Of a stretch of 64,000 nt of DNA, positions 45,801 through 57,760 are shown piece after piece (position 1 is the stretch's first letter; each line of letters begins with the position of its first letter). This DNA comes from Sphaerulina vaccinii (lineage: Eukaryota > Ascomycota > Dothideomycetes > Mycosphaerellales > Mycosphaerellaceae). The translations under genes and the position numbers were made by a program. The notes beneath the pieces were generated by a model. The model had not been told where the DNA came from. It saw only the letters and a program-made list of their open reading frames with translations, and searched no databases. The DNA lies in NCBI GenBank assembly GCA_022570795.1, contig JAKUDP010000013.1, positions 806,001 to 870,000 on the forward strand, in the 5' to 3' direction.

Positions 45801-48070
45801 GAAGATAGTAAATAATATTCTTAGAGACCTACTCGATATATATATTATTATATATATAGACGACATCCTCGTCTATACTAAAGAGTCCCTATAGGAATAT
45901 ATTAAACAAGTCTAAGACGTTTTCTAATAACTTATAAATATAGAATTCTATACTACTTCCAAAAAGTATAAGTTCTATAAGAAAGAAGTTAAGTTCCTAG
46001 GATTTATTCTAAGCCTTTAAGAAATTAAGATCGATCTAGCAAAGACAGAGTCGATACGAACTTAGCTAGTACCTAAGATAGTTAAGAAAGTATAATTATT
46101 CCTTAGACTAGCTAATTATAACTAGAAGTTTATTAAGGACTACTTAAGGCTCTCTATACTATTAAACGAGCTTATATAGAAGGATAGAAAGTAGAGCTAG
46201 GGTATAGACCAAGTAAAAGCCTTTGAAGTACTTAAGATATTATACTACTAGATACTAGTACTACGATTATTCGATAGGAAACGCGAGGTCAAACTAGAGA
46301 CTAATATATTAGATATAGCTATAGAAGTATACCTTATATAAGAGTATAATAGGAAGAGATACCCGGTAGCCTACTACTCGAGGAAACTAACTCCTATAGA
46401 ATAGAACTACGACGTCTATAATAAGGAGTTGCTTGTAATTGTTGCTATAATATAGTACTAGCGAGTATATATAGAAGGAGCCTCTAAGCTTACGATTCTT
46501 TCTAATTATAAGAATCTAACTTACTTTACTATAACAAAAGTACTAACCCGACAACAGGCCCGCTAGTTAGAACTACTCGGTTAATACAAGTTCGAAATCT
46601 ACTATATACTAGGAAAGGACAATAGTCGAGCCGACGTACTAAGCCGCCGAAGTAACTATATAGAAGGAAAAGAACTAGTATACTAGAAAGTACTTAGAGC
46701 CAATCTAGATAGAAGCCTAAGCTCGAACTCGATAGAGTTTAACTATATTATACAAGTTCTTTAGAATATAGAAGAATAGTTCCCTATACTATAAGGGAAG
46801 TATTAGGTACTAAAGGACTAAGAGAATAAGTATATATAATACTACTACGACAATCTATAATATAGATACCCTAGAACTACGAAGACTATAGAGTTGATTT
46901 AAAGAAACTTTAGCTTTCTATATATACGCGAATGTATATTATAATATATCAAACGCTACAAGCCCTACTAATAGAATAAGGTAGATCGATATACGAAATA
47001 TAGATATATCTAATTCTATACTCCTCTATATCAACTATAGAACGAAGTTATAATAGACTTTATTACAAAGTTGCTTTTATTATAGGACCGGATTATAGGA
47101 ATTAGCTATAATATAATACTAGTTATAGTCGATAGGCTTACTAAATATATATACTTTATTACTACTAGCGAGATATATACTACTAAGCAACTCGGACACC
47201 TTGTTATAGATAGACTTATAAGATATTATAGATTCCTAAAAGTATTTATTATAGATAGAGACAAGCTCTTTACCTCTAACTACTAGAAGACCTTAGTCGG
47301 CATACTCGGGATTAAGTATAAGCTATTAATAGCGTATTATTCTTAGATAGATAGGCAAACTAAAAGAACAAACCAAATGCTAGAACAATACCTATAATAC
47401 TATATTAATTATATATAAAACAACTAGTTAGCGCTACTACTAATAGTATAGCTTGTACTAAATAATTAGCAATTAGAGATAATAAAGGCTATACTATTCT
47501 TCTCGAACTATAGACAAAACCCGAATCTCTTCGGAGAATCTTTATCTTACCTATAGGTAGAATATACTATAATTGCAAGCAAAGATCTAAAGAACCTCTA
47601 TAAGAAACTAGAAGAACAAATTACAGACTCGCAACTAATAATAGCTAGGCTATATAATATCAAATAAAAAATAGTACCTTAGCTAAAAAGAGGGGATAAG
47701 GTCTATTTTCTTATAAAAAACTTTAAAACAAGGAGAAAGACAAAGAAACTAGATTAAGTCAAGGTCGGACTATTTTTAATTAACGAGCTACGAGAGCTAG
47801 TTAACTACCGACTCAAGTTGCTAAAAGATATAAAAATCTACCTAGTATTCTATATATTATTATTAGAACCTATAGACGCCGAAATACCTTGCTAAGAAAT
47901 ATTCTACTTCTAACCTAAGAAAGAGGATATATTCGAAGTAGAAAAGATCCTAGAACAAAAGGGTTAGAACTACTTAATTAAATAGAAAGAGTATAATAAT
48001 TTAGAAAATACCTAGGAACCTAAGTCTAATCTTACAAACTACTACTAGCTCCTAGCATAGTTCTACTAGA
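42830..48070 (+). pseudogene. gag-pol remnant of chromovirus D
   Basis: Zinc knuckle at about 43,611-43,665, with K-E-G-Y-I-K-R-D-Y (Tyr where Cys/His are expected). Protease region about 44,770-45,090 (I-V-L-G-I-P). Reverse transcriptase about 45,480-46,020, with L-R-L-V-V-D-Y-R-R-L-N-K and the catalytic box Y-I-D-D-I-L-V-Y intact at about 45,850-45,880. RNase H around 46,270-46,670. Integrase about 46,900-47,650, with V-D-R-L-T-K-Y and I-D-R-D-K-L-F-T. A chromodomain closes the protein. Interrupted by in-frame stops, mostly TAG. Confidence 0.88.
47932..48034 (+). pseudogene. Chromodomain segment of D integrase
   Basis: One frame reads F-E-V-E-K-I-L-E-Q-K-G, then after a TAG N-Y-L-I-K, TAG, K-E-Y-N-N-L-E-N-T, TAG, E-P. 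The three stops fall where the domain has Trp, two of them aromatic-cage positions. Chromodomains bind histone tails methylated at lysine, typically H3K9me in fungal chromoviruses, and steer integration. Confidence 0.88.
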
Positions 48071-48720
48071 GTCTACTAAAGATAGGAAACTCTAGAAATT
48101 GTTAGGCAAACCCTCGAGAGTACTCTAAGTCCTAGGCAAAAGATTCAAGGCTAGGCTAGTAGACGGCTCTAGAAAGGTTATAACCTCCTCCTCTGCCTAT
48201 TCTACTACCTTCTACTCCTCGATATTTGCTAGCTCTACTACTATTATATTGTCTGCGCAACGATCGATTAGATCTATCTACTACTACAACTATATCTTAT
48301 ATATATATATAGTATAAGAAGCCTTATATGCGGCCTCTAAGGCGCGTTATGCCTCCTTCTAGGCGCGCTTTGCCTCTTAGATCCTAGATAAGAGCTTCTC
48401 TTTCTCGGAATAAAGACAATCGAATTTGGACTTTATAACCTAGATATTGTACTACTAACTGCGACAAATATACTTATTATATTTTCCTAAGCGAATATAC
48501 ACCTTATATATATACTTATACTTCTTATAGGACAAATACGACTTTACTATAATAGCCTCCTAGAGGTCTAGAAAATCGGCGAGCTTATAATAATAATAGG
48601 TTAAGAACTTAGTTATTATACGAGGTATTGCAAAGGAAAGAAGCTATAACAACTAACTTTCTAGGGGATAATAACTCTATAAACTAGCTTCGGGACAAAG
48701 CTAGGCTAGATAGGGGATAG

Positions 48721-49082
48721 TATTATAGTTCGTGCGCTATAGGAATGTCCCTATAGATTTTCTAGGCGCGCGTTATATATAGAAGTAATTAGTAGCGCTT
48801 GGACTAGGCCTACTACTAATTATGCTAAGTACCCTAATTATACTAAGTAGGTCTTAATTAGAGTAATTAGAGTAATTAGTAAAACTAGGAATCTCCTTTA
48901 TATATATAGGCAATAAATATCGTAGTTATAGATAGTTGTCGTATATAACTTACTATTCTATCTTACTAATTAGAATACGAGAACCTTCTTTACTTGCTCC
49001 CTTATAGATATATTAACAAGCTCTAACTAGATTAAGCTTAGCCTCCGCTTAGTAAGATTATTAGGTCTCCTATAACCTAATA
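48721..49082 (+). repeat. 3' LTR of D
   Basis: 362 bp, followed by target duplication ATATA. Confidence 0.92.
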
Positions 49083-51261
49083 ATATAGTACGTAGTTGCT
49101 TTATAACTCTAAGGGCTCCTATATTCTTTATAGAAGCAAGAATTAGTTTATATAACTAATACTCTTATTAACTAGTACTTTATATATTACTATATACCCC
49201 TACTTTTATATAGGCGCTTATAGTCTTAACCTATACGCGTCTATTCTCAATTGCGAGTCGCTTTTTAGAGCTACTAATATAGATTCTTAAACCTAAAGTC
49301 GCTAACTAGAAGATAACGCATTCTACTAGTACGCTAATATACTCTACTAATAGTAGTAGGAGATTGCTAATAAGCTCTTAATAATCGAAAAAGAGCCCGA
49401 CTTTAAGAATAGTCTTAACCTCCTCGAGTATATTACCTATAAGTATAATAACTTATTTAATAAAGACTATACTTAGATTACCTTCGCCGATATAGCCGGC
49501 AAGAAAGTTATATTAGAAGTCGCTCTTTTTAAGAGTCTATCTCTCTTTAAGCTTCGAAATATTACTAAGGTAGTACTAGAGGGTATATATAATATACTTT
49601 ATAATATCTTCTATAACTACAAGCTAGCTCTAAACTAGTTAGTACTTATTTAGGAAGCTAACAAACTTAATTAATAGAAGAATAAGAATATAGTTACTTA
49701 GTATAATAGACTCGAGTCTAAAAGAGATACTTTTAGTACTAAGAAGAATACTTTAGTTATAGAGAAGAATATAGCTACAACTAAGATATAGCAACTATAG
49801 AATATAATTAATAGAAAGCTCGGTAATATTATTAATAATAATAGTAAAGCCTTTATAGCCGAGTTAAAAAAGAATATAGAAGGTATTAAGTAATATAAGG
49901 ACTTCTATAAGAATCTATCTAATAAACTATAAAAGAAGGTTAATTAATTAGAAGCTTAAGAAGCTAAAGCTAGTTAAGAAACCTTACTCGAGCTTAGTAT
50001 TTTATATAATAATATTATAGATATTACTTAGAAGAATAAGGAACTCGAGGAGTATATCTAGTAGCTCTCTTATTATAACTTAAGCCTCTTCTCGCGTAGC
50101 TACCTACTAGCTAATAGTACTAGTACTAGTACTAGTAGTAGCGGCGGAGGCGGAGATAGAGGAGATTCCTCTAAAGGTCGAGGCTACTACAACTTATACT
50201 TGCAATCTAGACCTTGCAGCTACTATAATAGCTTATTATATTTACTTTATATTAGATACTATAAAGAAAATACCTATAGTTCTAATAGAGACCTCCTCTA
50301 GCGAGGATATAGTCGCTATATTAATAATAGTAATACTCTAGGCGCCTAATCTAGCGCGTCGAACTTTACTTAGTATAATAATAGATAGGTCCTTACTATT
50401 AAGAGTAGTTGCAATATCCGTATACTAGACAAGTTCGGCAATAATAGAGAGCTAGCCTTTAATAAGTAGATTTATAATATCGAGAACAAAGTTAGTAGTA
50501 GTACCTTCTATAATATTAATTTATTACTTACCTACGTTTATAGCTTTACTAAGCTAGATATATAGTAACTCCTTAACCTACGTATCCTCTTCCGTATTAA
50601 TAAGCGAGCTACTATCGACTCTTTCAAGTCTCTCGATAAGATACTAGAATATATAACTAAGCGCTATAGCTAGTATAACTAAGCTAACTATTTATTCTAC
50701 AAATTGTCTATACTTAAGTAAGGAGATAAGGAGTTATTTAGCACTTACTATACTAAGTTCTAAAAGTACTATACTTATATTTATCTTATAGCTAAGTCTA
50801 TAAAGTAGCTACTCGAAAGCTTTTTTAACTACTACTATAGCAATTGTCTAATTAATAGCTCTATATACTATACTTTTAAGAAGTTAATAGATTGCCTATA
50901 TAATATCTAGAATAGCTTCGCTCGGCTCGATACAAACAAGCTAGCTTGTGCCGATAATAATAATAATTATAGTAGTAGAGGAAACCGAGGTAGTAGTAGA
51001 AGTTAGTATAGAGGTCGTAGAGGTTCTAATAGTAGAGGCGGTAATAATAATAATAATAGCGGCCTGCTTCTATACTCCAATCTGCTAGAGAAGTTTAAGA
51101 ATCTAAAGCTACTTACTAATAATAAGTACTTTAAACTTATTCGGAGTAGTTACTACCTACGCTACTATAAGTATAGTTACTACGGTCGTAATCTAGCTTG
51201 CGTCTTCAAGAAGTACTAGATGCTACTATGCGCTAATACTATAAGTACTAATAGTAGCTCT

Positions 51262-51507
51262 TATTAGAAAGTATAGTCTAGTTGGACTATCTAAGAGACA
51301 CTCCCTAGGGATTAGAATATATAATATAGGTTATATAATAATAGGTCGCGTAACTTATCTAATACTCTATATCTTAGGAGGAGATGCAACCTATAACTAA
51401 CTAATATAATTAATATAGTTAGTTTCTATCTAATACTTCTACTTCTATTATATATTAAGACTCTTTCTATATATTGTAGGTATATATATTATTATTCTAT
51501 TTCGATA
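51262..51507 (+). repeat. 5' LTR of copia C
   Basis: 246 bp, same length as both B LTRs. Followed by primer site GGTTATAAGCCCGGGTTT at 51,508, the least mutated copy of that site. Confidence 0.92.
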
Positions 51508-54500
51508 GGTTATAAGCCCGGGTTTGTAGAGGAAGTATTAGATAGTAATAGTTAGCCTTTTCTAATAGTAGGATATAAACCTATAATAAAAGAAGTATTA
51601 GGAAACTCGAGGTATATCTATCTATACTACTAAAAAGATATAGAAGATCCTAGCGAGTTCCGGACGTTCCTATAGGTAGATAAGATAGAGAAGAACCTAG
51701 TAAGGTATACTTAAGAAGCGGAGCTTAAAAGGTATAAAAAGGAAAAAGTAAGCTAGAGGCTAAAGTACTATTTTATATAAATAAAACTTAACTTCTATAC
51801 TAGAGTACTACTAATACTTTAGAAAGGTATATTTCTCTAAAAAGAGACTATTTAAGTCTATCTATAAATATAGATAAGTAGGAAGTATAGGAAACTATAC
51901 TAAGCTTATCTAAGAGAAAAGAAAGAAAGTTTTAGACTAGGAAAGTAGCTATCTAGAAACTACTACTAAAATTATTTAAAAAAGTATTAATTTTTAGAAG
52001 TTTAGTTTTTAATATTTTAGATAAAATAGATTAAAAGTAAGGAAGTAGATTTAGAGGTAAGAGAGCTATACTAGTTCTATTAAAAGAGAACTAGAGGCTA
52101 TAGTTTAGACTATAGAAAAATAACCTAGAAGAAAAGAAAATCTTCTAAGTAATCTTAGACCTAAGAGATACTAAGAAGAAAATATTATAGACTCTCTAGT
52201 TAGAGGAGTTGTTCTTATTATCTATAAAGATACCTAATAGTTTCCTAGGGCTAGAATACTTAAAATTTAGCCTATAGTAGAAGAAAGCAAATACTTAGAT
52301 AATCTATAAGCTAACTAAGTATATAGAGTAGAATAATTAGAATAAGGTAATAGAGGAGAAGAGAGCCTTTAATATCTAGACAACTCTATATAATAAGTAT
52401 AGTAAGGTCTAGTAAGCCTATATAATAGCTATTATCTAGAAGTATATAAACTTTAAAATAGAACTAGAAGATAGAATTAGAAGCTTATAGATCTACTTTA
52501 GAAACCTAGATAGAAGAATAGTAGAAATTAACTAGAAAGAGTCTTACTATAAGACTTTAGAAATAAGAATTAAGTATCTACTCTTCTCTCTACTAGATAG
52601 ATATAAAAGTACTAGATAAACTATTCTAGCTTAGAAGAACCTAATACTAGAGAATATCCTCTAGATACTAGAAGTAGAAGAGTCTATAGACTAAAGAGAG
52701 ATAGCTATATTTGCTAGGAAAGGTACCTAGCGACTACTAGAATATTTCCTCTATAAGAGACTATATACCTAGAGAGAATACTCTAGACTCGAATAGGTAA
52801 AGAGGGCTACTAAGTTCTATTAGGCTCTAGAGACCCGACCGAATAGAGTCGAAAAGAGACTCTCTCTAATATAAGCTAGGAGGAGTTCTTTACTTAATAA
52901 GAATAAGCTAAAAGTAGTAGTAAAAAGACTCTAGCTTAAAGTACAATCTCTTAAGAAATCAAGTAAGAAATACCTAAAAAAGGCTTTTATAGTATAAGAT
53001 ATAGAGTCGCTAACTACTTTAGACCTATTCTAGACTCTATCTAAGAATAAGGATATTAATAAAGTAGCCTACTCTACTATAGAAGCTAAAGGCAAGTATA
53101 GACTATTAGAATAGCTACTTAACTCTTATACTTCTACCTATATAACTAACTAAGAATTACTTTTTAGGGAACTAAAGCCTCTTTAGGCTAGAAAGTAGAT
53201 TAAGATTAGAAATAGCTACCTAATAGCTATATATATAGGAAAAGTAGTAATAGGGGGCAGGAAGGGTAAATAGATTATACTAAGAGATATTCTTTTTATA
53301 CCTAGACTTAGAGTAAATCTTATTTTATAAAATTAGTTTAGTAAGTAGTTTAGTATTTAACTACTAAAATTTATACTTGTTTTAGCTTCTAGAAAAGTAG
53401 TTATCTAGATAAGAATATTAGAAGAAGTTCTATTTATTAAAGAAATTAATAAGAGTCTAGCTAAGTCTATTAGGCTCTAGAGGCTCGACCGAAATCAAGT
53501 ATACTTCTTATAGGAATTAATAGATAAAGTATATACTTTCTATATATTAGAGAGTACCTAGGATTAGTAGAAGCTCTAGCATCGAAGGCTTGTATATTTT
53601 AGAAAGAAGGTAGTAAAGAACCTTTACTAGGTCTTAGATTTAAAGAGCCTAATACTAATTCTAAAAGAGTATAGGGTATATAGAGTCTATATAATAGTAA
53701 AGATAAAGTAGTATAGAGGGAAAGAGATATAGTAGAAGCCCTAAAGGCTAGCTCTTATATCTATTAATATCTATAGACCCCTACCTATCTTAAGATTAGA
53801 ATTTAAGTAGTAGCTTGAAATTATTAATAACTTCTTAAGAAAGAAGTAGGCCTTTCTACTAAAGTTAAAAATAGATATACTACCTACTCTCTACTAATAG
53901 AAAAGGAAGGTAGAGCTTCAATCTAGAAATTCTCTCTAAGTAGTAAGAAGTAATAGAGCTAGAAAGCTTCTCGCTATACTAAAGTAGTAGGAGAGAGAGA
54001 ATAGAACCTCTTTCTATACTACTAAGGTATATAACTCTATTTAGAATAGAGTTATTAAAAGGTCGATCTAGACCTCTAAAGAAAGAGTAAAGGCAATACT
54101 AGAAGAATCTAATATACTAATTAAGTTCTAGCCTAAGGTACTAGAAGTAAGTATTATTATTAGGAATACTTTTCCAAATAGGCTAGATATTAATAGATTT
54201 AAGGTCTTACCTAAGGAGGTATTCTTAGAATAGAAACCTCTAGTATTATACTTTAGAGTCTAGGGCTGCAGAGTAGTAGTATATATAAACCTAAAGTTCT
54301 AGCTAGCTAGAATAAGATTAGACAAACTAATAAATAGAAGTAAGAATACTATATTTGTTAGTTATATTCTAGATACTACTAAAATATAGCTTTTCTAGGA
54401 GCCTAATATAGAGGCTATTAAGGCCTATAGTAATACTAAGTAGTTTAAATATAAGAAAGAAGAAGATTTGGAGTTGAATATTTCTAGGCTTAACTAATCT

Positions 54501-55743
54501 AGTATTATACTAGTTAGGAAACTAGTTAGAAGACTAAAGAAGTAGAAGGAGTCCTAAAGTCCGTCGGGCCTTAGAGGCCCGACTAAATATTAACTACTAT
54601 TTATATAGCTTGGACCTCTACTAAAGGATAAAGAGGAGTACTAGAAAATAGATCTAGAAGAAGAAAACTCTAGGAGTATATAGCTTTAGAAGGAGAAAAT
54701 TAGAATAGAGTAGCCGACTAATTAGCCGACCGAAGTTTATTAAGGAACTAGTAGAAATATATATATTAGAAAATATCTAGATATTATATAAGATCTACTA
54801 GAAGTAAAAGTATAATTCTAGAAGAGAAAGAGATCTCTTTTAGATAAAGAAGAAGGACCTAAACCTAAGGCCTATAGTATAGTTATAAAGTAGGTCCTCT
54901 AAAAGAGATAGAGAGATAAAAAAGATAATATATCTAACCTAAAGTATTATAAAGTATTTCTTAGCCTAATTAAAAAAGAAGGGAATTGTATCTAGGAAAC
55001 CTTAGTAGAGATTAAGAAGGTTATATTTATAGTACTCGGACCTAATATTACTTTAAAGTAAAAGGTCCCTATTCTAAAATTCTATAAAGAGGTAATATAG
55101 AATTCCAAATAGAGCTATATATAGAAAGAAACAATCTAGAGAAAACTAGTAGCTTTAGATAGCAACTATACCTAGAAGCTAGTTATACTACTAAAAGGTA
55201 TAAACCTTATAATATCTAGGTAGGTTTTTAATATAAAAAGATTAATTAGTAGAGCTATTAAAAAGTTTAAAGTAAGACTAGTTACTAGAAGGTTCTTCTA
55301 GAAGTTTAGAGTAGACTTTAAGAATACCTTTATACTAACTATAAGGTATAATACTTTAAAGGTATTTATAGTAGTTATTTGCAAAAAGGACTTAGAGATA
55401 TACTAAGTAGATATAAATAATATATTTATAAAAAGCTCTCTAAAAGAAAATATTTATATAATTCTACCTCTAGAAGTAGAGGTTCTACTAAACTAGATTC
55501 TAAAGATCCTAAGAAGTCTCTATAGACTTAAGTAAGTAGTAAGAGACTAGAATAAACTCTATATCTTAAAGCTAGAATAGATAGAATTTAATTAATTAGA
55601 GATCGACCTATACCTACTTATCTATAGAGAAAAAAGAATTATAGTTCTAATATATATAGATAATATACCTATTATAGTACTAGAGCTAAAGGATGTTATC
55701 TAGTTTAAGGAATAGCTTAGTAAGGTCTTTAAGATTAAGAATC

Positions 55744-55967
55744 TATAAGGGTAGGGGTATATAGCAATATATAGAGCGCTAGTTAATAAGAGTATTAGTT
55801 GCACAAACTAATCCTTGCCTCCTTAAAGGATATAGGAGCCCTTAGAGTTATAGGGCAACTATGCACTACATGCGCTCTGCCCTCGGGACCGAGGATATAG
55901 GACTACCTAGCAATCTAGATTCCCTTTTCGGAGTCAAGATACTATATCCCTAGACCTAGCTTTTATA
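55744..55967 (-). repeat. LTR of E (3' LTR, left side)
   Basis: 224 bp, begins TATAAGGGTAGGGGTATATA; partner begins TGTAAGGG, one TG to TA change. Confidence 0.93.
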
Positions 55968-56057
55968 ATTATCTCCTTCCCCTAAGGAGCTACTCTTAGC
56001 GACATCCTAGCAAGAAATATATATATTCCTTGTAGTAGTATATCGCACAATACGCTT

Positions 56058-56232
56058 ATCGCTACCTATGCGCGTTATATACGAGGATCCTGCGACGTTC
56101 TATATAATTTGTATTATTAGCTTTAGTTTTAGTATTCTTAGTATTAGCCTAATCCCTGCAACTTTAGCTTTACTTTATAATAATAGTAAAGGGTTGCTAT
56201 ACGACTCGTATATAACGCGCAATCGCTACTTA
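56058..56232. mobile_element. 153-bp MITE-like insertion inside E
   Basis: A perfect 17-bp inverted repeat, TGCGCGTTATATACGAG at 56,069-56,085 and its reverse complement at 56,205-56,221, is flanked directly outside by an 11-bp direct repeat, ATCGCTACCTA (56,058-56,068) and ATCGCTACTTA (56,222-56,232), one C/T difference. A 9-11 bp duplication with short TIRs is the pattern of Mutator-like (MULE) elements; with 153 bp it would be non-autonomous. A 60-codon hydrophobic frame across it is probably chance. Confidence 0.65.
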
Positions 56233-56574
56233 CCGGTCGCTACTACCTAGCAACTATAATAAATATATATTTAGAACTTCTTCTTAGTTTCTTTTCTTTT
56301 TTATAAATATATATATATACGATCGGCCTTTTACTACTTGTAGTAGTACTATCTCTTATATATTAGTACTCGCTACGTACGTACTACGCACTTGTTCCGC
56401 AAGTATAATAGCCGCTCGCTGCGCTTGCGCCGCACTTAACTACCTGCCTCGTACTCCTAAAGATCTTGCCCTCTCTCTCGAGTAGAATGTTTCGGTATAC
56501 TCTCGCTACCTTCTATATATAATAGACCGTACATATACTTAGTGAACTCGAGTCTGCTGCGAGTCGCCTGCTAA

Positions 56575-57480
56575 CTAAATACGTGTCGCAGCCGCCGTAG
56601 AGGCCTGCAATAGTATAATAAAGGTCGGTAAGGCGAGAAAGTATACTCGCTACTCTCGTAGCTACTATGCCTACGTCTATATCGAGGACGCTAACCTACG
56701 TCGGCAGGCGCGCTAGGTGCTCTTCTACCGCGCTAAGCTTAATTGCCTCGCGCTAGGCATACGCTAGAATTAGATCGAGCGCTACCTTACCTGCCTCCTC
56801 CCCTTTATCGATAAGACTAAGTACTTTATCTAGGCTAATAGTAGCAAATTACTCGGAGAGTTTAAGACGCCTAAGAAGGGCGCATCTGCTACGTAGGCGG
56901 GTCGTAGTAATAGTATAGCCGCCGGCAAATTCCTCTTAGACTAGACTATAGCCAACTTTACCTAAGCTTAATTCGAGCTCTTCTTCGAGGTATAATATAC
57001 TCCTATACTTCTATACTAGCGTAATATATACGCGTCGTACCCGATACTAATAGTCCTTATAGGCCTAGCGTATAAACGGCGCTACTACTTCTGCCCTCGA
57101 AACTGCCCTCGCCGCTACCTACCTAGATAGTAGTAATTAGGAGGAGAGTAGCCTCTCTAACGTTAAAGAGGAGGAGGAGGTAGAGGAAGGAGAAGAGGAG
57201 GGAGAGGGAGAGGAGGATAAGGTAGTAGAAGGAGAGAACAACAAGATAGGCAAGGCAGATAAGGCTAATAATAGCGACGCTATCGAGTAGCCTACTTGCT
57301 ACCTACGCTTTGTAAGGAGAGGCCCTAGGTAGATATAAAGTTACCTAGAGTTATACCTTAATAATATAATTTAGTAGGGGAGGGAGGCTCTAATCGGGTA
57401 TAAAGTCGATTATCCTCAGACCTATATAGTAGCCTTATATAAGCTCGTCATGCTCTGTGCTTGCGCTACTAACTGCCTTC
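56575..57480 (+). pseudogene. Extra plus-strand reading frame in E, antisense to pol
   Basis: On the strand opposite to gag-pol, 56,575-57,120 reads as a coherent protein apart from TAG/TAA at positions explainable by RIP. Key parts: V-E-A-C-N-S, K-A-R-K-Y-T-R-Y-S-R-S-Y-Y-A-Y-V-Y, D-A-N-L-R-R-Q-A-R, L-N-C-L-A-L-G-I-R, K-L-L-G-E-F-K-T-P-K-K-G. Spaced Cys and Tyr (possible former Cys) suggest a small zinc-binding domain. A shifted frame continues with a strongly acidic run (Glu-rich, about 57,165-57,225) and further Cys residues to about 57,480. I recognise no family. It could be an element-encoded accessory gene, a captured host fragment, or chance; the length of coherent frame argues against chance. 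Confidence 0.45.
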
Positions 57481-57639
57481 GCTATAGGCGAGTAGTAAAT
57501 AGAAATATATTCCTACGAACTTAAATATTACTTCTATCTAGTATCTACTAACTCTATAGCTTTAGATTATTTCTACTTCTTCTTTGCGGTATAGCTACTC
57601 GCCGCCTACGACTCGAACTTATTAAGCGCTATATATTCT

Positions 57640-57760
57640 CCGACGTACTCTTTAGGTTCCTACTAGTTATATTCCTTAGGCTATTCTTGCTACCTTACTA
57701 GGTAGTATCGGACTCCTTTTCGGACTCGAGTATTAAGAATCTTCTCGACCTCGTATATAC
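57640..57760 (-). pseudogene. Chromodomain segment of E integrase
   Basis: Minus-strand frame reads Y-E-V-E-K-I-L-N-T-R-V-R-K-G-V, Y-Y-L-V-R, TAG, Q-E, TAG, P-K-E-Y-N, then two TAG, E-P-K-E-Y-V. Stops again lie where the fold has Trp. It differs in sequence from the D domain, so the two families are not recent copies of each other. Confidence 0.85.

Larger units (their letters stand above)
42381..49082 (+). mobile_element. Chromovirus D (Ty3/gypsy with chromodomain), complete structure
   Basis: 6,702 bp; LTRs of 360 and 362 bp at 42,381-42,740 and 48,721-49,082; target duplication ATATA at 42,376-42,380 and 49,083-49,087; purine-rich AGGGGATAG just before the 3' LTR. Order: gag with a CCHC zinc knuckle trace, protease, reverse transcriptase, RNase H, integrase, chromodomain. 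RIP stops are frequent, but it is less eroded than element 1 and motifs can be followed through. It sits inside a solo LTR of family E. Confidence 0.92.
42280..49210 (-). repeat. Solo LTR of family E, inverted, split by chromovirus D
   Basis: 42,280-42,380 plus 49,088-49,210 together make 224 bp, exactly the length of the LTRs of element E, of which they are the reverse complement. Flanked by target duplication TAGGC at 42,275-42,279 and 49,211-49,215, so it is a true solo LTR left by LTR-LTR recombination. It was later interrupted by element D (target duplication ATATA). Confidence 0.9.
41863..51261 (+). mobile_element. Gypsy-like element F, gag half only, host of solo-LTR E, D and C
   Basis: Own sequence is 41,863-42,274 and 49,216-51,261. 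The second part has a gag-like protein trace: a helical region (about 50,560-50,930), a Ser/Gly/Arg/Asn-rich linker with G-G-N-N-N-N-N (about 50,970-51,065), and a decayed zinc knuckle near 51,155-51,215 where Cys and His read as Tyr. This is the Gag C-terminal layout common in fungal gypsy elements. The left edge is where copia A stops matching; LTRs of F are not identified, and pol lies beyond the copia C insertion outside the window. Class assignment is from gag pattern only. Confidence 0.55.

Noticed and set aside
55744..55967. Possible tRNA or 5S-like gene in the GC-richer E LTR
   Set aside because: The segment occurs identically at both ends of E and as a solo copy with target duplications, so it is an LTR; no tRNA arms can be drawn.
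56068..56250. 60-codon hydrophobic frame in element E
   Set aside because: It coincides with the MITE-like insertion, whose inverted repeats create both ends of the frame; no family recognised.
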